From the NCBI RefSeq assembly GCF_030527965.1, contig NZ_JAUMZU010000007.1, positions 42,851-106,850 of the forward strand: DNA of 64,000 bases. The letters are read 5' to 3'. Position numbers and translations under genes: made by a program. Positions 44,514 to 55,531 of the stretch are shown piece by piece (the stretch's first letter is position 1; every line of letters starts with the position of its first letter). The notes beneath the pieces are model-generated. The model worked only from the letters and a program-made list of their open reading frames with translations. It was not told the origin of the DNA and made no database searches. The DNA comes from Neisseria sp. (GTDB lineage: Bacteria; Pseudomonadota; Gammaproteobacteria; Burkholderiales; Neisseriaceae).

Positions 44514-44547
44514 AATGCCTGTCTGAAAAATCTTTCAGACAGGCATT
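44514..44547 (-). terminator. DUS-pair terminator after glnB
   Basis: AATGCCTGTCTGAA and complement, about 26 nt beyond the minus-strand glnB stop. Confidence 0.75.
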
Positions 44548-44573
44548 CTCATTCATTTTCCACCCGATGCGTA

Positions 44574-44930
<357 letters not shown>

Positions 44931-45008
44931 TTAAGGTTATCAATATATAAAGCATGCACAAGCCAAAAGCTATCACAAAGAAACCACTTATTCAACAGTT
45001 ACAAACGC

Positions 45009-45602
45009 CTACATTTCATTACTTCTCTTCATTCTGCGAAGATTCAGTTTTTCAACGATAAAAACATAAAGTCGAACCAGCAATAACAGGAAAAACGCAG
45101 TAAAAAATACTTGGCGCAAATAAACCGGCAGCAAATGCCAGCCGCCGGCATGCCGCTCTACCATCGCGGCCTGTTCATCAACCATATTCTGCGACAAACG
45201 CTGCGCCACCCGCTCACCGGTCTGCTTATCCTCAAACGCCGCAAAAAGCAGCACATTACCCTCGTCGACAGTCAAATATTCCAAATCCGCCTTCAACGCC
45301 TTCGAATTCCCTGCCCCGTCATGCCGGTTTTCATAACCGGACAACACACGGCAAAACGGATGGTTATCGGTACAGAAAAACACCTTATCCGCGCCGTCAA
45401 TCCGCGCCACGAATCCGGCACCCGTTTCATTCAACGCCACCAACGCACCGTATGCCTTTTTTACCTTCGCACCGTGCCAGTCGACTTGTCGTTCGGCATA
45501 CATACCAACCACCGCCGTCAGAATACCACCCAACAGCAGCCACAAAAGTAATCGGGAAATCCGATGCTTCTGCGCGCCCAACCACCGATTCACACCATCC
45601 AT
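45009..45602 (-). CDS. Two-TM membrane protein, unknown
   Basis: A 197-aa protein from the ATG at 45602 (the frame opens at 45638). It has a helix near residues 18-36 ([19 protein letters not shown]) and a second one near 165-187 ([18 protein letters not shown]). About 125 aa between them, which should face the periplasm, carry two cysteines (CTDNHPFC) that may form a disulfide. No family recognised. It is divergent from purL. Confidence 0.7.
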   Translation of the reverse strand: MDGVNRWLGAQKHRISRLLLWLLLGGILTAVVGMYAERQVDWHGAKVKKAYGALVALNETGAGFVARIDGADKVFFCTDNHPFCRVLSGYENRHDGAGNSKALKADLEYLTVDEGNVLLFAAFEDKQTGERVAQRLSQNMVDEQAAMVERHAGGWHLLPVYLRQVFFTAFFLLLLVRLYVFIVEKLNLRRMKRSNEM

Positions 45603-45786
45603 ATTGATGCCCCGCCCCGTCTCTCGTTTTTCAGACAAGCATTATGACACAGCCGCCGCAACACCAAAACAAGCACCAACCCGGCTGCAATTTTCCAAGC
45701 GGGAAACACGTTTTCAACGTATAATTCCGAGCGCTGTTATCCACATAACATTCCCTCCCGTTTTCCAAAATAGCGAAGAGAAACCC

Positions 45787-48700
45787 ATGTCTGCCGTCCT
45801 CTCCCTGCGCGGTACACGCGCCCTATCCGATTTCCGTATTGAAAAACTCCTGCAACGTGCCGCCGCCTGCGGTTTACCGGAAGCGCGGCTTACAAGCGAA
45901 TTCTGGTATTTCGCCAGCAGCCCTAACCGATTAAACGCCGAAACCGTGCAAAAGCTGCAAGCCCTACTGGAAGCAGAAAGCATTGATAACATGCCCGAAC
46001 CCAATGACGGACGGCACTTATTTCTCATCACGCCCCGCCTCGGCACCATCTCGCCGTGGGCCTCCAAAGCCACCGACATCGCCCACAATTGCGGCTTACA
46101 AGAAATAGAACGCATCGAACGCGGCACGGCCGTATGGCTTGAAGGCTCGCTAAACGAAAACCAAAAGCAGCAATGGGCAGCCCTGTTGCACGACCGCATG
46201 ACCGAATCGGTTCTGCCCGATTTTCAAGCGGCGGAAAAACTATTCATCCACCCCGAAGCACAAACCTTTGCCAGCGTTGACATTCTAAACGGCGGCAAAG
46301 CAGCCTTGGAAACAGCAAACAAATCCATGGGCTTGGCGCTCTCTCCCGACGAAATCGACTACCTCGTCGAAAACTACCAAATCTTAAAACGCAACCCCAC
46401 CGACGTAGAACTGATGATGTTCGCCCAAGCCAACAGCGAGCATTGCCGCCACAAAATTTTCAATGCCGACTTCATATTAAACGGCGAAGCACAAGCGAAG
46501 TCCCTGTTCGGCATGATTCGCGACACCCACCAAGCCAGCCCGGAAGGTACGGTCGTCGCTTACAAAGACAACTCTTCGGTTATCGAAGGCGCAGAAATCG
46601 AACGCTTCTACCCCGAGGCAGACGACCATGCTTACCGTTTCCACTCTGAAAACACCCATATCATAATGAAAGTGGAAACCCACAACCACCCTACGGCCAT
46701 CGCCCCGTTTGCCGGCGCGGCCACCGGTGCGGGCGGCGAAATTCGCGACGAAGGCGCGACCGGACGTGGTTCACGGCCCAAAGCAGGCCTAACCGGGTTT
46801 ACCGTTTCCAATCTTAATTTGCCCGATGCTCCTCAGCCTTGGGAAAAACCTTACGGCAAGCCGAGCCACATCGCTTCCGCACTCGACATCATGATTGAAG
46901 GCCCCATCGGCGGCGCTTCATTCAACAACGAATTCGGCCGCCCCAACCTGCTCGGTTATTTCCGAACTTTTGAAGCCGAATTCGACGGGCAAATGCGCGG
47001 TTATCACAAACCGATTATGATTGCCGGCGGCTTGGGCAACATCCAAGCGCAGCAAACCCATAAAAACCGAATCCCCGAAGGCGCCCTGTTAATCCAATTG
47101 GGCGGCCCCGGCATGCTCATCGGCCTAGGCGGCGGCGCGGCCTCTTCCATGGATACCGGCAGCAATGCCGCCGATCTGGATTTCAACTCCGTGCAACGCG
47201 GCAACCCTGAAATCGAACGGCGTGCTCAGGAAGTCATCGACCGCTGCTGGCAGCTGGGCAGCGGCAATCCGATTATTGCCATTCACGACGTCGGCGCAGG
47301 CGGCCTCTCCAATGCCTTTCCGGAATTAGTTAACGACGCCGAGCGCGGCGCCGTATTTAAGCTGCGCGAAGTGCCGCTGGAAGAACACGGCCTCAGCCCG
47401 ATGCAAATTTGGTGTAACGAAGCACAAGAGCGTTATGTTTTATCCATTTTGCCCGAGCATCTGGAGATTTTCCGCAATATCTGCGAGCGCGAGCGCTGCC
47501 CGTTTGCCGTTGTCGGCACCGCTACCGACGACGGCCATCTGCAAGTACGCGATGATTTGTTTGACAACCATCCGGTCGACTTGCCGCTGAACGTACTTTT
47601 GGGGAAACCGCCCAAAACCACGCGCAGCGACAGCACAATCAGCCAATCTGAAAAACCGTTTGATGCAGGGCGTTACAATTTGCGCGAATCCGCTTACTGC
47701 GTGCTCAGCTTGCCCGCAGTGGCCGCCAAAAACTTTCTGATTACCATCGGCGACCGCAGCGTCGGTGGCTTAACTCATCGCGACCAAATGGTCGGCCGCT
47801 GGCAAACACCCGTTGCCGATTGCGCCGTAACCCTGATGGGGTTTAACACGCATAAGGGCGAAGCCATGAGTATGGGCGAAAAACCCGCGCTGGCTCTGTT
47901 CGACGCACCGGCTTCCGGCCGAATGTGTATCGGCGAAGCCATTACCAATATTGCCGCCGCCAATATCGGCAAAATCGGCAATATCAAATTGTCGGCCAAC
48001 TGGATGGCGGCTTGCGGCACCGCGGGCGAAGATGAAAAACTGTATCGCACGGTTGAAGCCGTATCCGAAACCTGCCAGCAGCTCGGCATAAGTATTCCTG
48101 TCGGCAAAGACAGCTTATCCATGAAAACCGTGTGGCAGGAAAATAATCAGCAAAAATCGGTAACGTCGCCTTTATCGCTGATTATTTCTGCCTTCGCGCC
48201 CGTGCAAGACACACGCAAAACCGTTACGCCCGAGCTGAAAAATATCCCTAACACCACCATCGCCATGATTGACTTTGGATTTGGCAAGGCACGAATGGGC
48301 GGTTCAGCGCTAAGCCAGGTATATAACGACTTAGGGGGTGAAGCACCTGATTTGGATAATATCGATTTGCTTTGTAACTTCTACACCGTTATCCAAAATT
48401 TAGTAGATCAAGGGAAATTACTGGCCTACCACGACCGTAGCGACGGCGGCCTGTTTGTTACACTGGCCGAAATGGCATTTGCCGGCCGCGTCGGTTTGCG
48501 GGTTAATATCTCGCCGTTGGCGCAGAACTATAAAGGCGCTGATTTGAAGAACAATCTTACTGAAGAGAAATCGGTTGACGCTATCAACCGCATCCTATTC
48601 AACGAAGAATTGGGCGCAGTATTTCAAATTCGCAACGAAGATATTCATGATGTTACCGCCTATTTTGAAGAGGCCGGTTTTGGCGGCGCATTGCTGCCGA

Positions 48701-49758
48701 TTGCGAATATTGCTGATGACGGCAACTTTACCATTTGCGATGCAGAATCACTGGACGAAGCACCGAAAAACGCTCAGGAAGCTTTGATTTTCCAAGAAAG
48801 CATGTTGGACTTGCAGCAAACTTGGCAACAAACCAGTTACCAAATCCAGCGTCTGCGCGACAATCCTGCTTGCGCAGATAGTGAGTTTTCTTTGCTGGCC
48901 GATAATCAGCGCAGCGCCCTGTTCGCCGATCTCAAATTCGATATAAAAGAAGACATCGCCGCGCCGTTTATCAAAAGCGGTGCGAGGCCGAACATGGCGA
49001 TTTTGCGCGAACAAGGCGTCAACGGCCATGTCGAAATGGCCGCTGCGTTTACCCGTGCCGGTTTCAACGCCATTGATGTTCATATGTCCGACCTGATGGC
49101 CGGCCGCGTCAAGCTGGCCGATATGCACATGCTCGCGGCCTGCGGCGGGTTCAGCTACGGCGATGTACTCGGGGCCGGCGAAGGCTGGGCGAAATCCATT
49201 TTGTTCCACTCACAATTGCGCGATCAGTTTGCCGCTTTTTTCCAACGCAGCGACACACTCGCCCTCGGCGTGTGCAACGGTTGCCAGATGATGAGCAATC
49301 TTGCCGAAATCATTCCCGGCAGCGAAGGCTGGCCGCAATTCAAGCGCAATGAAAGCGAACAGTTTGAAGCTCGTTTAAGCATGGTACATATCCCAAAATC
49401 GCCCTCGTTGATTCTGGCTGAAATGCAGGGCAGCAGCCTGCCGGTTGTTATCAGCCATGGCGAGGGTCGCGCCGACTTCACACGCCACAACGGACAACGT
49501 TCAGACAGGCTTTCGCCTGCGCTGCATTATGTAGACGGCCTCAACCAGATTACAGAAAGCTACCCGCTCAACCCGAACGGTTCGCCGCAAGGTATCGCCG
49601 GCGTTACCAGCGCAGACGGCCGAGTTACCATCATGATGCCGCATCCCGAGCGCGTATACCGTACCGCGCAAATGAGCTGGGCACCTGATGAATGGCAAGA
49701 CAGCGAACTTTCCGGTTGGTATCGTTTATTTGCCGGAGCGCGTAAAGCATTGGGTTAG
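45787..49758 (+). CDS. purL: Phosphoribosylformylglycinamidine synthase PurL (large form)
   Basis: PurL converts FGAR, ATP and glutamine to FGAM in purine synthesis. At 1323 aa it is the large single-chain form: N-terminal PurS-like domain (1-130), two FGAM synthase halves (for example [22 protein letters not shown] and [16 protein letters not shown]), and a C-terminal glutamine amidotransferase with catalytic Cys1163 in GVCNGCQMM and a final [10 protein letters not shown]. The ATG at 45787 follows AAGAG; the frame back to 45604 is upstream non-coding. A DUS lies in the coding part near 49500. Confidence 0.96.
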   Translation: MSAVLSLRGTRALSDFRIEKLLQRAAACGLPEARLTSEFWYFASSPNRLNAETVQKLQALLEAESIDNMPEPNDGRHLFLITPRLGTISPWASKATDIAHNCGLQEIERIERGTAVWLEGSLNENQKQQWAALLHDRMTESVLPDFQAAEKLFIHPEAQTFASVDILNGGKAALETANKSMGLALSPDEIDYLVENYQILKRNPTDVELMMFAQANSEHCRHKIFNADFILNGEAQAKSLFGMIRDTHQASPEGTVVAYKDNSSVIEGAEIERFYPEADDHAYRFHSENTHIIMKVETHNHPTAIAPFAGAATGAGGEIRDEGATGRGSRPKAGLTGFTVSNLNLPDAPQPWEKPYGKPSHIASALDIMIEGPIGGASFNNEFGRPNLLGYFRTFEAEFDGQMRGYHKPIMIAGGLGNIQAQQTHKNRIPEGALLIQLGGPGMLIGLGGGAASSMDTGSNAADLDFNSVQRGNPEIERRAQEVIDRCWQLGSGNPIIAIHDVGAGGLSNAFPELVNDAERGAVFKLREVPLEEHGLSPMQIWCNEAQERYVLSILPEHLEIFRNICERERCPFAVVGTATDDGHLQVRDDLFDNHPVDLPLNVLLGKPPKTTRSDSTISQSEKPFDAGRYNLRESAYCVLSLPAVAAKNFLITIGDRSVGGLTHRDQMVGRWQTPVADCAVTLMGFNTHKGEAMSMGEKPALALFDAPASGRMCIGEAITNIAAANIGKIGNIKLSANWMAACGTAGEDEKLYRTVEAVSETCQQLGISIPVGKDSLSMKTVWQENNQQKSVTSPLSLIISAFAPVQDTRKTVTPELKNIPNTTIAMIDFGFGKARMGGSALSQVYNDLGGEAPDLDNIDLLCNFYTVIQNLVDQGKLLAYHDRSDGGLFVTLAEMAFAGRVGLRVNISPLAQNYKGADLKNNLTEEKSVDAINRILFNEELGAVFQIRNEDIHDVTAYFEEAGFGGALLPIANIADDGNFTICDAESLDEAPKNAQEALIFQESMLDLQQTWQQTSYQIQRLRDNPACADSEFSLLADNQRSALFADLKFDIKEDIAAPFIKSGARPNMAILREQGVNGHVEMAAAFTRAGFNAIDVHMSDLMAGRVKLADMHMLAACGGFSYGDVLGAGEGWAKSILFHSQLRDQFAAFFQRSDTLALGVCNGCQMMSNLAEIIPGSEGWPQFKRNESEQFEARLSMVHIPKSPSLILAEMQGSSLPVVISHGEGRADFTRHNGQRSDRLSPALHYVDGLNQITESYPLNPNGSPQGIAGVTSADGRVTIMMPHPERVYRTAQMSWAPDEWQDSELSGWYRLFAGARKALG

Positions 49759-49780
49759 GCGCTTAAACAGTTTAGCAACA

Positions 49781-49813
49781 AATGCCTGTCTGAAAATATT
49801 TCAGACAGGCATT
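49781..49813 (+). terminator. DUS-pair terminator after purL, adjoining comA
   Basis: AATGCCTGTCTGAA and complement with a short loop, 22 nt after purL. The longest comA open frame starts 1 nt later. Confidence 0.75.
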
Positions 49814-49883
49814 TATGTTTAATGATTATTATCTTCGTGATATTATTCATCGCCGCATTCAAGCAAATCAAAAAAGGGAAAAT

Positions 49884-52130
49884 GTGCGCTTCATCGAACG
49901 TTGCCTGCCCGCATGGGTCATCGGGATTGCCACTTCTTTTTCGCTGCCTATGCTTCCCCCTTGGCCGGCAACGGCACTTATCGGCACGTTTTTATTGGCC
50001 TTTGCTGCTGTCAAACGAAATCATACAGCAACATTATTACTGGTAACGCTAGTCGGCATGGTTTACGGCATATGGCGAACCGAAGCCGTTTTGGCGAATC
50101 AATGGCCGACAGACAAAGCGGAAGCCGTTTTCCTAACGATAAAGGTTGCCGATTTGCCTCAACGCGATGACAAACGTACCCGCTTTGAAGCAGAAGCCAC
50201 GGATGAAACAGGCAAAACCAGGCATATACAATTTTCGGATTACGGGTTGAACGACTGGCCGGTAGGCAGCGTTTGGCGGGTTAAAGCCCGGCTGAAAGCC
50301 CCGATAGGAGAAGTCAACCTGCGCGGCTTCGACCGTGAAGCATGGGCCTTATCCCATGGCTTAAACGGCACGGGCACAATAGGTAAAGGGCGCGAATTTA
50401 TCCGACAAGATCAAGCCGTGTGGTTGTTGAAGCTGCGTTCAAAAATCAGCACCAATTGGCAAAACGTTACGGGATTTGAAAATGGAACGGCACTGATGCG
50501 TGCCTTGAGCATCGGCGAGCAAAACGCCCTGCCGGATGAAGCTTGGTCAACCTTCAGGCCGTTGGGAATTACCCATCTGGTCAGCATTTCCGGCCTGCAT
50601 GTGAGCATGGTGGGTTTGATGGCGGCGCTTCTAATGCGGCAAGTGTTGCGTCGGCTGCCCTATTCATTTCGTCGGCCTCGTTCCGTTATGCTGCTGACCG
50701 GCGTGTCGGCAGCATTTTTGTATTCGCTATTGGCCGGCTTCAATGTACCGACACAGCGCACAGTGCTGATGCTGGCTGCATTTGCATGGTGTTGGCATGC
50801 GAAATGGGGGCGGTCTGCTTGGTTTGCTTGGTGGACGGCCTTAGCCAGCGTTTTGTTTTTTGACCCGACGGCTGTGTTGGGAGTAGGCACCTGGTTGTCG
50901 TTCGGATTGGTGGCGGCTTTATTATGGGTAGGCTCTTGGCGTTTGGAAGAAAAAGGGCGCGAACTATTCTGGCGCTCCGAATATGCCATGCTGCTGGTCT
51001 CTATAGTCGCACTGGGCTGGCTATTTTCCGCTTTACCCGTTGTCAGCCCATTGGTCAATCTATTGGCGGTGCCTTGGTTTTCATGGGTTTTGGTTCCGCT
51101 GGCACTAATGGCTTCTGCATTCCCTTTTCTTCCCGTCCAAACACTGGCGGCTGCGGCGGGAGAATATACGATGCAGGCCTTATTTTGGATGGGTAAATAT
51201 GCCCCGGAATGTGGCATTGCCGCGCCACCTATTTCATTATTGATAGTAGCAATCGCCGCGGCGATGCTGGCTTTATTACCACGCGGTTTGGGTTTGCGCC
51301 CGTTGGCCTTTCTGATTTTAATAGGGTTTATGGCATACCGCCCCAAGGTTATTCCGCCCGAGCAGCTCAAAATAATGGTATGGGATGTCGGCCAAGGCTT
51401 GGCAGTCAGCTTCCATACTTATTCCAAGTCTTTGTTATTTGACACCGGCACAGCTGCAGCAGCGCAAACCCAGCTGGTTCCGAATTTACGGGCGATCGGC
51501 GTAAACAAACTCGATGCCTTAGTGCTTTCCCATCATGATAACGATCATGACGGCGGTGCCTCTGTTATCCGGGAAACCTTCTCTCCGCAAACCGTATGGG
51601 CAGGGCAACCGCAGTTTTACCAGAATGTGCACTCTTGTCGTGCAGAAAAAACATGGGAATGGGACGGCGTGCGATTTGAATTACTAGGCCTGTCTGAAAA
51701 CCCGACGGTCAATGACAATGGCCAAAGCTGCGTTTTACGGGTAGTTGCCGCACAAAAAGCCGTATTGATAACAGGCGATTTAGACAAACGGGGCGAACAG
51801 GGCTTGCTTGGCCGTTACGGAGAAGATTTATACAGCCATGTGCTGGTGCTCGGCCATCACGGGAGCAACAGCGCCTCATCCGGTGCATTTCTCAACACCG
51901 TTTCACCACAATATGGAATAGCATCCAGCGGTTTTGCCAATGCCTATAAACACCCGTCTGCCGAAGTGCGTTCCCGCCTGCATGCACACGGTATCCGATT
52001 GCTGCGTACAGACAGGCAAGGCGCGCTACTCATTAAATTTGCGCAAGATGAGGAAATGTTGCAAGACGATTCGACAACATGGCGGCCTTATTGGCATAGA
52101 AAGCCTTTTAGCGAGAATAAGGAAAACTAG
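49884..52130 (+). CDS. comA: DNA uptake channel protein ComA (ComEC/Rec2 family)
   Basis: ComA forms the inner membrane channel that brings transforming single-stranded DNA into the cytoplasm; it is needed for the uptake that the DUS serve. The protein of about 748 aa has N-terminal helices, an OB-like periplasmic domain (about 75-180), a Competence helix bundle with ITHLVSISGLHVSMVGL, and a C-terminal metallo-beta-lactamase-like domain with LSHHDNDHDGG and LGHHGSNSASSGAF. I prefer the GTG at 49884 (AAAGGG upstream); an ATG at 49815 just after the terminator is possible. Confidence 0.92.
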   Translation: MRFIERCLPAWVIGIATSFSLPMLPPWPATALIGTFLLAFAAVKRNHTATLLLVTLVGMVYGIWRTEAVLANQWPTDKAEAVFLTIKVADLPQRDDKRTRFEAEATDETGKTRHIQFSDYGLNDWPVGSVWRVKARLKAPIGEVNLRGFDREAWALSHGLNGTGTIGKGREFIRQDQAVWLLKLRSKISTNWQNVTGFENGTALMRALSIGEQNALPDEAWSTFRPLGITHLVSISGLHVSMVGLMAALLMRQVLRRLPYSFRRPRSVMLLTGVSAAFLYSLLAGFNVPTQRTVLMLAAFAWCWHAKWGRSAWFAWWTALASVLFFDPTAVLGVGTWLSFGLVAALLWVGSWRLEEKGRELFWRSEYAMLLVSIVALGWLFSALPVVSPLVNLLAVPWFSWVLVPLALMASAFPFLPVQTLAAAAGEYTMQALFWMGKYAPECGIAAPPISLLIVAIAAAMLALLPRGLGLRPLAFLILIGFMAYRPKVIPPEQLKIMVWDVGQGLAVSFHTYSKSLLFDTGTAAAAQTQLVPNLRAIGVNKLDALVLSHHDNDHDGGASVIRETFSPQTVWAGQPQFYQNVHSCRAEKTWEWDGVRFELLGLSENPTVNDNGQSCVLRVVAAQKAVLITGDLDKRGEQGLLGRYGEDLYSHVLVLGHHGSNSASSGAFLNTVSPQYGIASSGFANAYKHPSAEVRSRLHAHGIRLLRTDRQGALLIKFAQDEEMLQDDSTTWRPYWHRKPFSENKEN

Positions 52131-52169
52131 ATATTTTTATTATTTAATAAATATATATATTTGAAATTT

Positions 52170-52187
52170 TTTACTTGTATAAGTAAA
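52170..52187 (+). terminator. AT-rich hairpin after comA
   Basis: TTTACTT and AAGTAAA with a GTAT loop are followed by a T-rich stretch. It is a weak terminator candidate and one of the few not built from a DUS. Confidence 0.35.
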
Positions 52188-52229
52188 TATTTTTTACAAA
52201 CAAATGGATTAAACATATAGGGAGTCAGT

Positions 52230-52301
52230 ATGATGATGGCCAGTTGTAATAGCCACACTTTCGATATGAAATATCTTTTTTGCATCAATTACTTTAAATA
52301 A
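52230..52301 (+). CDS. Possible 23-aa leader ORF upstream of the RTX protease gene
   Basis: ATGATGATG is preceded by AGGGAGTCAGT, a far better ribosome site than that of the following large gene. The frame encodes MMMASCNSHTFDMKYL then FCINYFK and stops 15 nt before the protease start. It could be a leader peptide whose translation helps the weakly started protease gene, or the remnant of another gene. No family recognised. Confidence 0.35.
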   Translation: MMMASCNSHTFDMKYLFCINYFK

Positions 52302-52316
52302 AACGGAAAATTACAA

Positions 52317-55300
52317 ATGAATAAATACCAATTAAAAGTTAATCGTGCGGATAACAGTTCGGAAGAAGTTTATACCGATACCAAATCACCCACACAAATA
52401 GAAGCACAAAACGGCGAAACCTTTACTCTATACGACGAACAAGGCAATCTTGTTGAAACACTTTCCCATAAGGAAGGCAATGATTTAATACTCTCTACAC
52501 CCAAAGACAATTTGCCGGTAGCAAAAATCAAAGATTATTACCAATACCATACGGATTTCGTGAATGGAGAAACTGCCGTCATGCCGCTGGATCGCCAACC
52601 AATATTGGCCAGTGAAGTAGGAATCGGCACGAAAACCGCCATAGGCGCCGGCGTATTGCTTGGCATTGGCGCGATAGCTGCTGCTGCAAGTGGAAGCGGT
52701 AGCAATGGTAATGGAAAAGCTAACAAAGTCACATTGAAGCTGGATAACATCACAACAGATAATGCTTTAAACGTAACTGAAGCAAAATCAGCCGTAACGG
52801 TTAGCGGCACTGCACAAGGTGCAGCTCAAGGCGATATGGTACAAATTAGCGTTAACGGTAACCACTACCAAGCTAAAGTAGCCGCCGATAAAACCTTCAG
52901 CGTGCACGTTGCCGCTTCCGATTTAATTAATGATTCCAAACAAACAATTAGTGCAGGCATTGAAGGGAAAGCAGACACGATCAATCATAGCTACGGGGTG
53001 CAGAATGAGCTGGTTGCTAAAATTGATTTAAACGATATCACAGGGCGACACGATGTTATCAGCCTGATTGGCGAAGACAATACGGTTACAATTAGCGGGA
53101 AAGTCTCTGCGACCAATCAAACTTTGCAACAATATCTCCATAACGGCCTCATTAGTGGCTTCGAGATGAACACCGGCGATCAAGTCTATCATGTAACAGT
53201 CAACCAATCAGACGGCTCTTTCAGCTTCAAAGCCAATATCGACGACTTAGCCAAAGCAGCCGATAATCCGCTTTCTTTCGTTTACAACACAAACTCAATC
53301 GAATTTGTACAACAAGACGGTACACAATACAATTTGCATTACGGCATACCGCTAGATGCCAACCTCTCCGAAGTACAAATCATTTTTGATGATAATTCCG
53401 TATTGAATACGCTGTCTGATAATACAAGCGATCTGTTAGAAACTGAAATCACTGGCAATGTTAGCGGCAATGCTAAAGTAGGCGACTCCGTCGTAGTTAC
53501 GGTTAACGGCACGCCTTATCAAACAACTGTGAAAAGCGGAAATACATTTGAAGTTAAAGTAAAAAACAGCGATTTGTATTCAGATGCCGATCATACGATT
53601 GAAGCCGTACTGACGACTAAAAATCATGCAGGCCAAACCATCAGCGTGTCCGACACCGACAATTACGCCGTAAAACAGACACCTGACGGTCAGAATCAAG
53701 GAGAAGCCGGCAATCGGGAATTACCGTATTTCATTAAGTCGCTGGCTGACGGCAGTTTTATCGAAAAAGGTTTGCCTTTCGGCTATTTGAACAATTCTTT
53801 CAACTGGCAAGGCCCCGGTCATTCTTTGATTGCCACATATGCCTTTGCTCCTGCCAGCAACACTGATCGTTACGGTAGCAAGCTCAATGGCGGCATGGCG
53901 TTCAGTGAGCAGCAGAAAACTGATATCCGCGCCTTGCTGAACGTCTATTCCAAATATGCCGATATTTCATTAATTGAAACTGCCAACTCCAAATCGGCCA
54001 ACCTGGTGTTGTATCGCGATGATCTGACTTCCACGGAACAAATACCGGGCGATTCATCCGATACATTAGGTTACGCTTATCCTGGCAGCGATGTACATTT
54101 GTCAACAAAATGGTTTACTACCGATGACGCCTTCAGCTTTTACAGCGCTTCCATTACCGTATTGCACGAAGTCTTACACAGCTTCGGCTTCGCCCATCCT
54201 TTTAACGAAGACAGCAGCCAAAACCCAAATAGCAAGGCCAGCTTGAATAAAAGCGCGGATCTAAGTTCGTATGAAGATGAAACCAGCTATACCGTTATGT
54301 CTTACACATCCAAAGATGTCGTAGCTACCAAAGATTTGCGCATCTTCGATTTAGCAGCGCTACATTATAATTTCGGTGTCAATCCGAACCAGCGCAGCGG
54401 TAACGACATCTATACCTTCTCGAAGTTCAGCCCCAGCAGCAGCGACGGCAGCGTATATATCTGGGATGGCGGCGGTACGGATACATTCGATGCTTCCGGC
54501 GCAGCCAAAGGCGTAACGGTTAGCTTGGTACCCGGTTCATGGAACTACATAGGCGAAAAAAGCCAATATTTCTTACATCAAGGTTACGAGCAGGTTAACT
54601 ACAGCACTTTATTCGGCACCGGAAACAGCCCGATCTGGTCAGTGGCTGACCAAGAATATGTGGAAACGACATCAAAACATATCTATACCGAAGGCCAATC
54701 GTTTATCGGCTATGGCACTCAAATTGAGAACCTTATCGGCTCCGACCATAACGATATGTTAACCGGCAACAGTGCCGATAATCTGATTGAAGGCGGTGCC
54801 GGCAACGACACCATTAGTGGGGGTGCCGGTAACGACACGCTTGATGGCGGAACAGGTAACGATACGCTGGCCGGCGGAACGGGTAACGATGTATATTATG
54901 TCGATAGTGGGCAAGATCGTATCATCGAGTCGTCGGGCGGAGGTAATGATAGCGTGTACAGCACCGTTGACTACGCACTGGCCGCACATATCGAAAACCT
55001 GACATTATTGGGTCAAACTGCCATCCGAGGCACAGGCAACGATTTGAACAACCGGATTTCCGGCAATAGCGCCGACAATATTTTAAATGGTGGCGCAGGT
55101 GATGACATTATTATCGGCGGTAAAGGCAGCGATACATTAACCGGCGGCGCAGGTTCGGATACGTTTATATTCAACCATGTATTAGACGGTTCGGTCGATA
55201 CCATCACGGATTTTCAGACAGGCATCGACAAAATCGGCCTGAGCAGCGTCGTCTTCGGCATTCAGCACATTACTGACAATATGCTTGCCTTCGGCATGAG

Positions 55301-55451
55301 CAACGAGACTTCCGCCACCCGCTTTGTATACGACAAAGGCACACTGTATTACGATGCCGACGGCTCCGGCCATCAATCGGATGCCATCGCATTTGCCAAA
55401 CTCAGCTTGGAAAATGAAAAATCGGCTCAAAATGTATTTACCTTAGCGTAA
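52317..55451 (+). CDS. RTX serralysin-like metalloprotease with Bap-type N-domain and Ig-like repeats
   Basis: A 1044-aa protein, likely secreted by a type I system. In order: an N-terminal Bap-prefix-like domain (1-100) and glycine/alanine hydrophobic stretch (108-125), two to three Ig-like repeats (about 137-455), then a metzincin domain with the zinc motif HEVLHSFGFAH (617-627) and Met-turn YTVMSYTS (Met661), two RTX blocks with GGAGNDTISGG-type repeats (about 810-870 and 905-950), and the end ENEKSAQNVFTLA, a typical type I signal. No type I exporter genes are adjacent. A DUS encodes DFQTGID. Ribosome site is weak. Confidence 0.87.
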   Translation: MNKYQLKVNRADNSSEEVYTDTKSPTQIEAQNGETFTLYDEQGNLVETLSHKEGNDLILSTPKDNLPVAKIKDYYQYHTDFVNGETAVMPLDRQPILASEVGIGTKTAIGAGVLLGIGAIAAAASGSGSNGNGKANKVTLKLDNITTDNALNVTEAKSAVTVSGTAQGAAQGDMVQISVNGNHYQAKVAADKTFSVHVAASDLINDSKQTISAGIEGKADTINHSYGVQNELVAKIDLNDITGRHDVISLIGEDNTVTISGKVSATNQTLQQYLHNGLISGFEMNTGDQVYHVTVNQSDGSFSFKANIDDLAKAADNPLSFVYNTNSIEFVQQDGTQYNLHYGIPLDANLSEVQIIFDDNSVLNTLSDNTSDLLETEITGNVSGNAKVGDSVVVTVNGTPYQTTVKSGNTFEVKVKNSDLYSDADHTIEAVLTTKNHAGQTISVSDTDNYAVKQTPDGQNQGEAGNRELPYFIKSLADGSFIEKGLPFGYLNNSFNWQGPGHSLIATYAFAPASNTDRYGSKLNGGMAFSEQQKTDIRALLNVYSKYADISLIETANSKSANLVLYRDDLTSTEQIPGDSSDTLGYAYPGSDVHLSTKWFTTDDAFSFYSASITVLHEVLHSFGFAHPFNEDSSQNPNSKASLNKSADLSSYEDETSYTVMSYTSKDVVATKDLRIFDLAALHYNFGVNPNQRSGNDIYTFSKFSPSSSDGSVYIWDGGGTDTFDASGAAKGVTVSLVPGSWNYIGEKSQYFLHQGYEQVNYSTLFGTGNSPIWSVADQEYVETTSKHIYTEGQSFIGYGTQIENLIGSDHNDMLTGNSADNLIEGGAGNDTISGGAGNDTLDGGTGNDTLAGGTGNDVYYVDSGQDRIIESSGGGNDSVYSTVDYALAAHIENLTLLGQTAIRGTGNDLNNRISGNSADNILNGGAGDDIIIGGKGSDTLTGGAGSDTFIFNHVLDGSVDTITDFQTGIDKIGLSSVVFGIQHITDNMLAFGMSNETSATRFVYDKGTLYYDADGSGHQSDAIAFAKLSLENEKSAQNVFTLA

Positions 55452-55468
55452 TAACATAAGCTTGATTA

Positions 55469-55516
55469 AAAATGCCTGTCTGAAAACCGATTATAAGGTT
55501 TTCAGACAGGCATTTT
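55469..55516. terminator. Bidirectional DUS-pair terminator between the RTX gene and tatD
   Basis: AAATGCCTGTCTGAAAACC and complement with a 10-nt loop, between converging genes; runs of A/T on both sides. Confidence 0.8.
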
Positions 55517-55531
55517 ATTCATGAAGCCGTT

